DNA from: Streptomyces dioscori
GTDB taxonomy: Bacteria; Actinomycetota; Actinomycetes; Streptomycetales; Streptomycetaceae
Length of the DNA stretch: 64,000 bases
Reading direction: 5' to 3'
Assembly (NCBI RefSeq): GCF_003024195.1
Contig: NZ_KZ679059.1
Location: forward strand, 62,001 to 126,000
A program made the position numbers and the translations under genes. The notes under the pieces are model-generated. The model made no database searches. It was given only the letters and a program-made list of their open reading frames with translations, and was not told the origin of the DNA. Shown piece after piece: positions 26,588 through 34,671 of the stretch; the stretch's first letter is position 1; each line of letters opens with the position of its first letter.

Positions 26588-27271
26588 ATGCGTACCGTGA
26601 CTGCCGTGGCCCATCGCGGCGACCCCTACCGCGTCCGTGAGAACACGCTCGACTCCCTGCGTTCCGCGCTCCGACGGGGCGCGGACGCTGTCGAGATCGA
26701 CGTCCGCCCGACCCGCGACGGCGTGCCCGTCCTGCTCCACGACGACACGCTGAAGCGGCTGTGGGAACAGGACCGGCCGCTGCGCTCGCTCTCCGCCGAC
26801 GAGGTACGGGGCCTGACCTCGGGCGGGATTCCCACGCTGGAGGAAGCCCTCAAGGCGACGGACGAGGGCCGGCTCATGATCGACCTGCCCGGTCCGGTGG
26901 ACGGCCGCGCCGTCCACCGGATCATCGGTGCCGTCCGGGACTTCGGCGCCGAGGAGCGCGTGTACTTCTGCGCGGGGGCCGCCGCCATGCTCGCCGTCCG
27001 CGCGGCCGACCCCGCCGCCGAGATCGCCCTCACCTGGACGAGCCTCGCCCCGCCGCGGCCCGCGCTGCTGGACGCCGTACGGCCCCGGTGGCTCAACTAC
27101 CGCTTCGGGCTGGTGGACCGCGACCTCGTCGACCGGGTCCACAAGGACGGGTACCTGGTCTCGGTGTGGACGCCCGACACCCGGCGGTCCATGCGCCGGC
27201 TCCTCGCCGCGGGCGTCGACTCGATCACGACGAACCGCGTCGACACACTCCGCTCCCTGAGCCCCGCCTGA
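26588..27271 (+). CDS. Glycerophosphodiester phosphodiesterase
   Basis: The 227-residue TIM-barrel enzyme carries HRGDPYRVRENT at the N-terminus, the metal pair in AVEIDVRPTRDG, and LLHDDTLKRLW. It would cleave glycerophosphodiesters from membrane lipid turnover to glycerol 3-phosphate and an alcohol. No signal peptide, so cytoplasmic. The barrel end VSVWTPDT and SITTNRVDTL is typical. It follows the adenosine deaminase gene closely. Confidence 0.9.
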   Translation: MRTVTAVAHRGDPYRVRENTLDSLRSALRRGADAVEIDVRPTRDGVPVLLHDDTLKRLWEQDRPLRSLSADEVRGLTSGGIPTLEEALKATDEGRLMIDLPGPVDGRAVHRIIGAVRDFGAEERVYFCAGAAAMLAVRAADPAAEIALTWTSLAPPRPALLDAVRPRWLNYRFGLVDRDLVDRVHKDGYLVSVWTPDTRRSMRRLLAAGVDSITTNRVDTLRSLSPA

Positions 27272-27446
27272 GCGTGCCTCTGCGGGATCTCCCTGAGCGG
27301 GACCCTCAGGGAAATCCCTGACAACGCCCTTGCCTCGTAAGGGAGTTGCTCGGGGTTCGGCCAGGGTCGCCGCCCTCCCGGAGGAGGATCCACGGGACGG
27401 CGTACACCCGGAGGATGAAGGTCACCGATCACCCGGGAGTCAGCCG

Positions 27447-28637
27447 ATGCATCCGCGTGCCAGCACCCGTACACATCCACATACACGGACCCGTACCCGT
27501 ACCGCCTGTGCCGCCCTCTTGGTTCTGGGTCTGACCGCGGGCCCCGTGGCCGGGACCGCCCTCGCCGCTCCCACACTCACGGCCTCCGTAGTGCGTGGGG
27601 CCGTGGATCCGACCACCGGCCGGGCGCTGCGCGCCGCGCTCCAGGGGCTCCCGGACGACGACGCGACAGCCGCGCTCGTACGGGTGTCGGGCACGGACGG
27701 TGTCTGGCGGGGCAGCGCCGGGGTGCACGATCTGCCGAGTGGGCGAAAGGCGCTGGCGGACGGGCGTTTCCGGGCCGGTTCCACGACCAAGGTCGTCACC
27801 GCGGCCGTCGTGCTCCAGCTCGTCGCCGAGGGCCGGGTGGACCTGGACGGGCACGTCCAGACCTACCTCCCCGGCCTGCTCTCGAAGGCCTTCGAGCCCA
27901 TCACCGTACGGCAGTTGCTCACCTTCACCAGCGGGCTGAAGCCGGGCGCGACTCTCGGGGACGTGGACGGCGAGGGGTACGAGAGGCGGTACGAGACGCT
28001 GACGCCCGAGAAGGTGGTCGCCGCCTCGGTCGCCCAGGGCCCCGCCTTCCGCCCCGGCGAGCGGCAGAACTACAGCAACATCGACTACACCGTGCTCGGC
28101 CTCCTCATAGAGAAGGTCACCGGCGACTCGTACGAGCACCAGGCGGCGGTACGGGTCCTGCGGCCGGCCAAGATGCGGCACACGTCCTTCCCCGGTGGCC
28201 CCGACCCGCGTATCCACGGACCGCACAACCGCGGCTACCAGCAACTGGCGGACGGCAGGCTGGTGGACGCCACCGAGTGGAACATGTCGGACCGGTGGGC
28301 CGCGGGCGACATGATCTCCACGACGGCCGACCTGGAGCGGCTCCTGCAGGCGCTGTTCCGAGGCCGGCTGGTCCCCCAACCCCTCCTGGACAAGGAGATG
28401 TTCACCCTGCCCGACGTGCCGGGCGCCACCATGAGCGCCGGTCTCCAGAGGTACGACCTGGGCAACGGCAAGATCCTCTGGCTGAAGTCGGGAGCGCGCC
28501 CCGGGTACAGCACGCTCGTCGCGGCCACCCGCGATCTGTCCCGCACACTCGTGTACTCGGTCAACGCGACGGACGCGAAGTCGGAGGACATGAACCCGGT
28601 GTCCGAGCGGATCGTACGGGCTGCCTTCGAGGAGTGA
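27447..28637 (+). CDS. Secreted serine hydrolase (beta-lactamase / D,D-carboxypeptidase fold)
   Basis: The 396-residue precursor has an Arg/Thr-rich N-terminus and a signal peptide ending near TALAAP. The active-site motifs are SxxK (GSTTKVV), YxN (NYSNIDY) and a C-terminal KSG-like box (WLKSGARPGYST). Class C-like serine hydrolases of this type act on D-Ala-D-Ala peptides or small esters. ATG 27447 is preceded by GGGAG at 8 nt; the open frame reaches further up but lacks such a site. A His/Thr/Arg repeat stretch precedes the hydrophobic core. Confidence 0.88.
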   Translation: MHPRASTRTHPHTRTRTRTACAALLVLGLTAGPVAGTALAAPTLTASVVRGAVDPTTGRALRAALQGLPDDDATAALVRVSGTDGVWRGSAGVHDLPSGRKALADGRFRAGSTTKVVTAAVVLQLVAEGRVDLDGHVQTYLPGLLSKAFEPITVRQLLTFTSGLKPGATLGDVDGEGYERRYETLTPEKVVAASVAQGPAFRPGERQNYSNIDYTVLGLLIEKVTGDSYEHQAAVRVLRPAKMRHTSFPGGPDPRIHGPHNRGYQQLADGRLVDATEWNMSDRWAAGDMISTTADLERLLQALFRGRLVPQPLLDKEMFTLPDVPGATMSAGLQRYDLGNGKILWLKSGARPGYSTLVAATRDLSRTLVYSVNATDAKSEDMNPVSERIVRAAFEE

Positions 28638-28643
28638 GGGCGC

Positions 28644-29312
28644 CTAGGGGGTGCCCGGATCGTCCGCGGGCGCGGGCGCGGGCTCGGGGGCGGGGGCGGG
28701 CGCGGGCTCAGGGGCGGGCGCGGGCTCGGGGGTCGTGTCGCCGAGTGCCGCGACGCGCTGTGCGAGGCGCTTCAGGACGGTCTCGCCCCACTGGAGGTTC
28801 CCGCGCTCCAGGGCGATGCCGCCCTGGAGGGTGAGGTAGGGGCCGATGCGGTCGGCGGACGCGAGGTGTTCGTCCTCGGTGCGGCCGGCCAGCATGCGTT
28901 CCCGCATCCGCAGATAGCGGGCGAGTTTGGCGGCGGACCGCTCCACCCGCTCGGCGACCGCGGTCCGTACGGCCTCGATGTCGTCGGTGTCACCGATGTC
29001 GACGCACTGCACCTTGACCATCAGCTCGTCCCTGATGGCCAGGGGCTTCGCGGGACCCTCGGTGACGAACGCACGCAGCACCCGGCGTCCGGACTCGGTC
29101 AGCGAGAAGAGCCGTTTGTTGGGCCGGCGCTCCTGCTGGACGACGCGGGCGGAGACCAGCCCCTCGCCCTCCATGCGCTCCAGCTCGCGGTAGAGCTGCT
29201 GGGGGGTGGCCATCCAGAAGTTGGCGACCGAGGCCTCGAAGCCCTTCGCGAGGTCGTACCCGGACGCCTCACCCTCCAGAAGCGCGGCCATCACCGCATT
29301 GCGCAACGCCAT
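28644..29312 (-). CDS. PadR-family transcriptional regulator
   Basis: A 222-residue protein with the PadR winged helix (residues 1-85; LLEGEASGYDLAKGFEAS, QLYRELERMEGEGLV), a C-terminal Vir-like helical domain, and a tail of Pro-Ala-Glu repeats (PAPAPEPAPAP). PadR proteins respond to small ligands and often repress a neighbour. The next gene upstream on the same strand, an SGNH hydrolase, ends 46 bp away. TTGATCA repeats in that gap and in the end of that gene are candidate sites. Confidence 0.88.
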   Translation of the reverse strand: MALRNAVMAALLEGEASGYDLAKGFEASVANFWMATPQQLYRELERMEGEGLVSARVVQQERRPNKRLFSLTESGRRVLRAFVTEGPAKPLAIRDELMVKVQCVDIGDTDDIEAVRTAVAERVERSAAKLARYLRMRERMLAGRTEDEHLASADRIGPYLTLQGGIALERGNLQWGETVLKRLAQRVAALGDTTPEPAPAPEPAPAPAPEPAPAPADDPGTP

Positions 29313-29358
29313 GAGCTCAAGCTAGCACCGCCGTGATCAGGCGTTGCTCAGTCGTTGA

Positions 29359-30195
29359 TCACTCACTGACCACTCGTTGATCAGTCAAGGACGCGGCTGC
29401 GAGGCGGACCGGCGGCAGCAGTTCCGGCCGCTTGGCCCGACGGCCGTCGCCCGACGAACGGCCCCGGACCCGGCGCAGGAGCCAGGGCCCCAGGAAGCCG
29501 CCGACCCAGCGCAGTTCCGTCCCGACGGCCCGCAGCCGCGTGGCTCGCGTGGGCACCGGCGCACCGGGCGGCAGGGGCAGCGTCCAGGCCTCGTCGCTGT
29601 CCGGCAGGCCGAAGGCGTGCGCGACCGCGGCGGCGATCCGGGCATGGCCGAGCGGGCTCGCGTGCAGCCGGTCCGGGCTCCACAGCCGGGGGTCCGTCAC
29701 CACCTCGTGGGCGGACATGTCCGCGATGACCACTCCATGGCGTCCGGCCGCCTCCCGGATACGGGAGTTCAGGGCGAGGACCCGGCGGCCGAGCGGCCGG
29801 GCCAGCGGGCTGATCCGGCCGACATCGGGAAAGGTGACCGTGGCGACGCGGGCTCCCTGGCCGGTCAGCGCGGCGAACATCGCCTCCAGGTGGGCGCCCA
29901 CCTCGTCCGCGTCGAAGCGGGGACGCAGCAGGTCGTTCATGCCGGCGACCACGGTGGCCACGTCGGGCCGCAGCGCGAGGGCCGGCGGGAGCTGCTCGGC
30001 GCGCACCTGCCCGGCGAGGCGCCCGCGGACGGCGAGATTGGCGTACAGGACGTCCGGGGACCCCTTCGCCAGCTCCTCCGCGAACCGGTCGGCGCATCCG
30101 CGCAGCCCCGTCACGTCGTCACCGTCGCCGAGCCCCTCGGTCTGGCTGTCGCCCAGAGCGACGTACCGCAGATATCCGCTTCCGCTGTCGGACAC
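29359..30195 (-). CDS. SGNH/GDSL-type hydrolase
   Basis: The 278-residue protein has the four SGNH blocks: ALGDSQTEG with the nucleophilic serine, the glycine region NLAVRGRLA, GMNDLLRP, and a terminal SPDRLHASPLGH with Asp and His. There is no signal peptide, so it should act on esters in the cytoplasm. Its last codons (LTDQRVVSE) are encoded by TTGATCA-containing repeats next to the PadR gene. Substrate unknown. Confidence 0.88.
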   Translation of the reverse strand: MSDSGSGYLRYVALGDSQTEGLGDGDDVTGLRGCADRFAEELAKGSPDVLYANLAVRGRLAGQVRAEQLPPALALRPDVATVVAGMNDLLRPRFDADEVGAHLEAMFAALTGQGARVATVTFPDVGRISPLARPLGRRVLALNSRIREAAGRHGVVIADMSAHEVVTDPRLWSPDRLHASPLGHARIAAAVAHAFGLPDSDEAWTLPLPPGAPVPTRATRLRAVGTELRWVGGFLGPWLLRRVRGRSSGDGRRAKRPELLPPVRLAAASLTDQRVVSE

Positions 30196-30297
30196 GGGGT
30201 GTCCCCTTTCGCCGGACCCACTCAGTACCCCACTAATACCTTATTCACTTTATTGGCTATGACAAGGGGCGGCCGGCGCCGGAGTCACGGAGCCCGG

Positions 30298-31460
30298 CTA
30301 CAGGCCGGCGATGGCGTTCCAGCGCTTCGCGAACTCCGTACGCTCCTTCGCCGTGATGTCGCGGGCGATCGCGAGCCGCTTGCGCATGGCGCTGCCGGGG
30401 AAGATCAGCGGGTCCTCGGCGAGGGCCGCGGTCTCCTCGTCCTTGGCGGAGGCCAGGATGTCCTGGGCGGCCGGGACGGGGCAGACGTAGTTGACCCAGG
30501 CGGCAAGTTCCGCGGCCACGGCGGGCTCGTAGTAGTGGTCGACCAGTTCCTCCGCGTTCGCCTTGTGGCGGGCGAGGTTCGGGATCATCAGGGACTGGAC
30601 CAGAGCTCGGCACCCTCCTCCGGCACGACGAACTCGATGTCGGGATCGTCGGCCTGGAGCTGGATCACGTCACCGCTGTACGCCTGGCAGGCCAGCACGT
30701 CGCCGCTCGACAGGTCCTTGATGTAGTCGTTGCCCGTGAAACGGCGGATGTGGTCCGCGCGGACGAGTTCGTCGACCCGGTCGCACATCGTGTGGAAGTC
30801 GTCCGCGGTCCACCGGGTGATGTCGACACCGTCGCCCTGCATGAGCAGCGCGAACGCCTCGTCGAGCCCCGAAAGGAGCGTGACCCGGCCCTTGAGGTCG
30901 CCGGCCCACAGATCCGACACGTGCCGGATCTCCCGGCCCAGCCTGCGGCGGTTGTACGCGACACCGGTGACCCCCGACTGCCACGGCACGGTGGAGCGGC
31001 GCCCCGGGTCGAAGGCGGGGGAACGCAGTTGCGGGTCCAGGTACCTGGTGACGTTCGGCTGCCGGGAGCGGTCCATCTCCTGGACCCAGCCGAGGCGGAC
31101 GAACCGGGCGCACATCCAGTCGCTGATGACGATCAGGTCCCGGCCGGTCTCCTGGTGGTTCATCAGGGACGGGCTGACCTTGCCGAAGAACTCGTCGTTG
31201 TCGTTGATCTCCTCGGTGTACGTGACCGCGATCCCGGTCCGCTCCTCGAAGGCGTCCAGGGTCGGGCGACGCGACTCGTCCTCGTCGTCCGTGTCGATGT
31301 ACAGCGGCCAGTTCGCCCAGGTAAGACGCTTCTCCGTGGCCGACATATCGCTTCTTCGCCGGTCCTTCGGGGCGACGTACGCGGCCGGTACGCCGCAGCC
31401 GGCGGCGAGCGTCGCGGCTGCGCCCGTGCCGAGGGTGCGCAGCAGGGTGCGGCGGTCCAT
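30298..31460 (-). pseudogene. PotD-like polyamine-binding lipoprotein gene, frameshifted
   Basis: The first part (31460 to about 30600) encodes a signal and lipobox (DRRTLLRTLG to LAAGC), then LTWANWPLYIDTDDED and NDNDEFFGKVSPSL, clearly PotD-like and close to the intact paralog at 20354-21598. After EEGAELWSS the frame runs into a stop. The continuation (MIPNLARHKANAEELVDHYYEP to the natural end) lies in the next frame, up to 30298. One inserted base near 30595-30603 would restore a full protein of normal length. This is a recent mutation, a sequencing error, or less likely programmed frameshifting. All other family features are intact. Confidence 0.8.
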
Positions 31461-31583
31461 GAGGGTTTTCGGGGTCGGGTGGCTCCGGTTCGCTGGCACG
31501 TCCGCAGCTTGGCGGGTGCGGTGGCGGGTGGGCAATGGACGTTGCGTCCAGCGGTCCGGCGACGGCACGACAGGGTGTCGCCC

Positions 31584-31791
31584 CGCCGCCCCTACCCGTT
31601 CCCGTCCACGCATGGGGGGCTACGCCCCGTCGCCCCCCTTTGTCCTCAAACGCCGGACGGGCTGGAGGTGTCCGCCGGACGGCCTGCAGGTATCCGCCGG
31701 TCCGGGGACATCTCAGCCCGTCCGGCGTTTGAGGACCGGGGGTTCGGGGGCAGCGCCCCCGAGTCGTGGACGGGAACGGGTAGGGGCGGCG
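31584..31791. repeat. Nested long inverted repeat at the end of the histidine kinase gene
   Basis: Outer arms of 26 bp (31584-31609 and 31766-31791) and inner arms of 22 bp (31643-31664 and 31714-31735, containing CAAACGCCGGACGGGC) are perfect complements and would fold into one long cruciform. The inner arm sequence is, from general knowledge, a common Streptomyces intergenic repeat. The kinase frame reads through the right arms and stops in the left inner arm. Confidence 0.75.
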
Positions 31792-33100
31792 GGGGCGGAA
31801 ACATCACCTCCACCCACAACCCCCCTTCCCCCCGCGCCCGCGCCTCCACCACACCCCCGTGCGCCCCCACGATCGCCGCCACGATCGACAACCCCAGCCC
31901 CGCCCCCTCCCGGACCCGGGCACGGGCACGCCCCCGAACCCGTTCCACCCCCAGCCTCCGGAACGGTTCGAACAGCACCCCCACCTGATCGACCGGCACC
32001 ACCGGTCCACTGTTGGCGATCCGCAAAGACGCCCGCCCGTCCACGACCCCGGTCCAGACGGTGACCCAACCGCCCTCCCCCTCGGGCACGTTGTGCCGGA
32101 CGGCGTTCTCCAGCAGATTGCTCACCAGCCGCCCGACCAGATGCGGGTCCCCGACGAGCGGCGCGGAGCCGAGCTCGGCGTCCACCCGGGGCCGAAGCCT
32201 GCCCCCGGCCCCTGTCCGAGCCCCTGCCCCAGCCCCTGCCTCCGCCCCCGCCCCCGCCCCGCCCTCAGGCAGCAACTCACCCGCCAGGACAGCGAGATCC
32301 ACCGACTCCCGCGCGGGCTCGGCCCGCTGCCCCCGCGCCAGCGTGAGCAGCGCCTCGATCAGCCGCTCCTGCTCCTGCCCGGCGGCCCGCACCCGCAGGC
32401 AGGCCGCCCGCAGGGACGCGGCGTCGGCGCGCGGATCGGCCAGCGCCACGTCGATGACGGCCTGCTGAAGGGTGAGCGGGGTACGCAACTCGTGCGACGC
32501 GTTGGCCACGAACCGCCGCTGCGCCTCGAAGGCGCCCTCCAGCCGGGCAAGCAGGTCGTCGAACGTGTCGGCGAGGTCCTTGAGTTCGTCGTCGGGGCCG
32601 GACACGGCGAGACGCCGGTGCAGATCGTCCGCGGAGATCCGCCGGGCCGCGACCGCCATGTCCCGCAACGGCGCGAGAACCCGCCCCGCGACCAGCCATC
32701 CGAGGACGAGTGAGGCGATCACCATGATGCCGAGCGCGATCCCCGACTCGATGAGCAGCTGGTGGAGCTGGTCGTCACGCTGGACGGCCAGCCGCTCGCG
32801 CACATAGCTCTCGACCGCGGCCTTCCCCGCTCCCGCTCCCGGCTTCACGACGGGCCCTGAGCCCGCGTCCCCCGTGTCCGCGCCCCCCGGTGTCGGCCGC
32901 TCGCCCGACCCCGACCCCGACACGGCCAGCGACTGGTCCTCGGCCACGAGCGCGTACGTGAGCGCCAGCAGCACCGCCCCCGTCACCACGAACAGCCCGC
33001 CGTAGAGCAGCGTCAGCCGCCACCGGACGCTCTGCGGCCGCCGCCCCCTCCGCGCCCCCGGGAACGCGAACCACCCGCGCGCCGCACCCACGCCACTCAC
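31646..33100 (-). CDS. Sensor histidine kinase
   Basis: The 484-residue kinase has an N-terminal helix, an extracytoplasmic Gly/Ser/Pro-rich sensor of about 80 residues, and a second helix (GIALGIMVIASLVLGWLVAG). HAMP, H-box FVANASHELRTPLT, and ATP-binding boxes NLLENAVRHN and GLGLSIVAAIVGAHGG follow. It should phosphorylate the response regulator whose stop it overlaps by four bases (ATGA). The normal kinase fold ends near WVEVMFPP. The last 45 residues, rich in Pro and Ser, are encoded by an inverted repeat and look acquired. Low-complexity Ala-Gly runs also occur between H-box and N-box. Confidence 0.9.
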   Translation of the reverse strand: MSGVGAARGWFAFPGARRGRRPQSVRWRLTLLYGGLFVVTGAVLLALTYALVAEDQSLAVSGSGSGERPTPGGADTGDAGSGPVVKPGAGAGKAAVESYVRERLAVQRDDQLHQLLIESGIALGIMVIASLVLGWLVAGRVLAPLRDMAVAARRISADDLHRRLAVSGPDDELKDLADTFDDLLARLEGAFEAQRRFVANASHELRTPLTLQQAVIDVALADPRADAASLRAACLRVRAAGQEQERLIEALLTLARGQRAEPARESVDLAVLAGELLPEGGAGAGAEAGAGAGARTGAGGRLRPRVDAELGSAPLVGDPHLVGRLVSNLLENAVRHNVPEGEGGWVTVWTGVVDGRASLRIANSGPVVPVDQVGVLFEPFRRLGVERVRGRARARVREGAGLGLSIVAAIVGAHGGVVEARARGEGGLWVEVMFPPPPPLPVPVHDSGALPPNPRSSNAGRAEMSPDRRIPAGRPADTSSPSGV

Positions 33101-33750
33101 ACCCGGTACCCGGCCTGCGCCACCGTCTCGATCAACGATGGGTCACCGAGCTTGCGGCGCAGCCGGCTGACCGTGACCTTGACGGTCTGGGTGAAGGGGT
33201 CGGCCGCCTCGTCCCAGCCGCGCTCCAGCAGTTCCTCCGCGGAGACGACCGCCCCGCCGGCCGCCATCAGCAGTTCCAGGACCGCGAACTCCTTCGGGCT
33301 GAGCGGCAGGTGCCGCCCCTCGCGGGACGCCACCCGGCGGGCGGGGTCGAGCCGCAGGTCGCCGCGGACCAGAACGGGCGGCAACGCGGGCTGCGCGCGC
33401 CGCCCCAGGGCCCGTATCCGCGCGACGAGTTCGGTGAAGGCGAAGGGCTTCGGCAGATAGTCGTCGGCGCCCATGCCGAGCCCCGCGACCCGGTCGGCGA
33501 CCGTGCCGGACGCGGTCAGCATCAGTACCCGCGCCCGGCTGCCCCCCTCGGCCAGGGCCCGGCAGACCCGGTCACCGTGCAGTCCGGGCAGGTCACGGTC
33601 GAGCACGACGACGTCGTATCCGTTGACCGTGGCCCGCTCAAGCGCCGCATGGCCGTCCAGTGCGAGATCGACGGCCATCCCCTCTCTGCGCAGTCCCGCC
33701 GCGACGGTCTCGGCGAGCTCTTCGTGGTCCTCGACCACCAATACGCGCAT
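33097..33750 (-). CDS. OmpR-family response regulator
   Basis: A 217-residue regulator with a receiver domain (VEDHEE, phosphoacceptor Asp51 in VVLDRDLPG, switch lysine in DDYLPKPF) and a C-terminal winged helix (VRGDLRLDPARRV, LSPKEFAVLELLM, VKVTVSRLRRKLGDP). I chose ATG 33750 because GGAG is 6 nt upstream; another ATG lies two codons earlier but abuts the GGAG. It pairs with the overlapping kinase. Direct GGTAA repeats 11 bp apart upstream are possible binding sites for it. Confidence 0.9.
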   Translation of the reverse strand: MRVLVVEDHEELAETVAAGLRREGMAVDLALDGHAALERATVNGYDVVVLDRDLPGLHGDRVCRALAEGGSRARVLMLTASGTVADRVAGLGMGADDYLPKPFAFTELVARIRALGRRAQPALPPVLVRGDLRLDPARRVASREGRHLPLSPKEFAVLELLMAAGGAVVSAEELLERGWDEAADPFTQTVKVTVSRLRRKLGDPSLIETVAQAGYRV

Positions 33751-33810
33751 CGGCATCTCCGGCTGCGTCTCCGGCTGTTGCGAACCCTGGGGCCAGCGTG
33801 CCCGCCGGGC

Positions 33811-33826
33811 GGTAACAGGGTGGTAA
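33811..33826. promoter_or_regulatory. Direct GGTAA repeats, candidate response-regulator site
   Basis: GGTAA occurs at 33811 and 33822, one helical turn apart, between the regulator gene and the divergent secreted protein gene. OmpR-type regulators bind such spaced direct repeats. This is inference from spacing and position. Confidence 0.35.
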
Positions 33827-33930
33827 GAGCGCCCGTTCCCGTGCCGTAACCGCCCGCGCGCTGAGGTGTTCCCGACCGGGGCCGACATCCCCGGGACGGC
33901 AACGCAGCCGTGACCACCAGGGAGGACCTC

Positions 33931-34542
33931 ATGCGAAGTTCGACGAAACGGCACCGCCGGCTGACCGCGGCCTGCGCCCTGATCAGCGCTCTCGCCCTCG
34001 GCGGGGTGTACGCAGGCCAGTCCGTGGCCGCCGGATCGCCCTCGTCCTCGTCCTCGTCCCCGGACGGTGACTCGTCGTCCGACGGCGGCTCGTCGTCCCC
34101 GGAGCCGCCGAAGGACGACGACTCGACCGACTGGGAGCGCCAGGACAAGGCGTCCCGCGCGTACACCGAGTGCATGCGCGACAACGGTCTGGAGGACTTC
34201 GACATCGTCATTTACACGGCGGACGGGGGCCGCGGGGTGAAGGTACGGATCGACAGGGGCGAGGGTGACGGGGCGAAGCGCCCGGACCCGACCTCGAAGG
34301 AGTTCCGCAAGGCCGCCAAGGCCTGTCAGGACATCCTCGACGACATCGGCGTCAAGCTCCCGGTCCCGCCCGGTGACCTGCCCGGGAGGGGCGACGGCCC
34401 GTTCCCGGCCCCCGGCGGCTGCGGCGAGATCCGGCAGCACGAGAAGGGCGGCGACGAGAAGGGGAACAGCGACCGGCGCGAGGACGGCGACGAGGACGGT
34501 GACACGGAGTCGAGCACCGAGGGGCTCGTCCTCAGCGGCTGA
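33931..34542 (+). CDS. Secreted acidic protein divergent from the two-component system
   Basis: The 203-residue precursor has a signal peptide (KRHRRLTAACALISALALGG to SVAAG). A Ser/Asp-rich linker follows, then a folded segment with two conserved cysteines (AYTECMRDNGLEDFDI, KAAKACQDILDD). The tail is charged and ends in EGLVLSG. Similar proteins accompany two-component systems in Streptomyces, so it may be the target or an input of the adjacent kinase. ATG 33931 has GGGAGG 5 nt upstream; the open frame starts 21 bp earlier without such a site. Function unknown. Confidence 0.78.
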   Translation: MRSSTKRHRRLTAACALISALALGGVYAGQSVAAGSPSSSSSSPDGDSSSDGGSSSPEPPKDDDSTDWERQDKASRAYTECMRDNGLEDFDIVIYTADGGRGVKVRIDRGEGDGAKRPDPTSKEFRKAAKACQDILDDIGVKLPVPPGDLPGRGDGPFPAPGGCGEIRQHEKGGDEKGNSDRREDGDEDGDTESSTEGLVLSG

Positions 34543-34612
34543 TCCGCGACCCCGGAGGTCCCGGGCGGACCAACTCCCGCCCGGGGCCACGTACCGCGTG
34601 CCGCGTATCCCG

Positions 34613-34666
34613 TACCGCCTACCGCCTACCGCCTACCGCCTGTCGCCTGTCGCCTGTCGCCTACCG
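34613..34666. repeat. 7-bp tandem repeat between convergent genes
   Basis: Four TACCGCC units followed by three TGTCGCC units and a partial unit. It lies between the secreted protein stop and the dehydrogenase stop, with no evident coding role. Confidence 0.75.
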
Positions 34667-34671
34667 AACGC

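Noticed and set aside
30225..30270. AT-rich dip as a sign of a genomic island
   Set aside because: Only about 45 bp between two ordinary genes, with no integrase, tRNA or direct repeats; more likely a promoter region.
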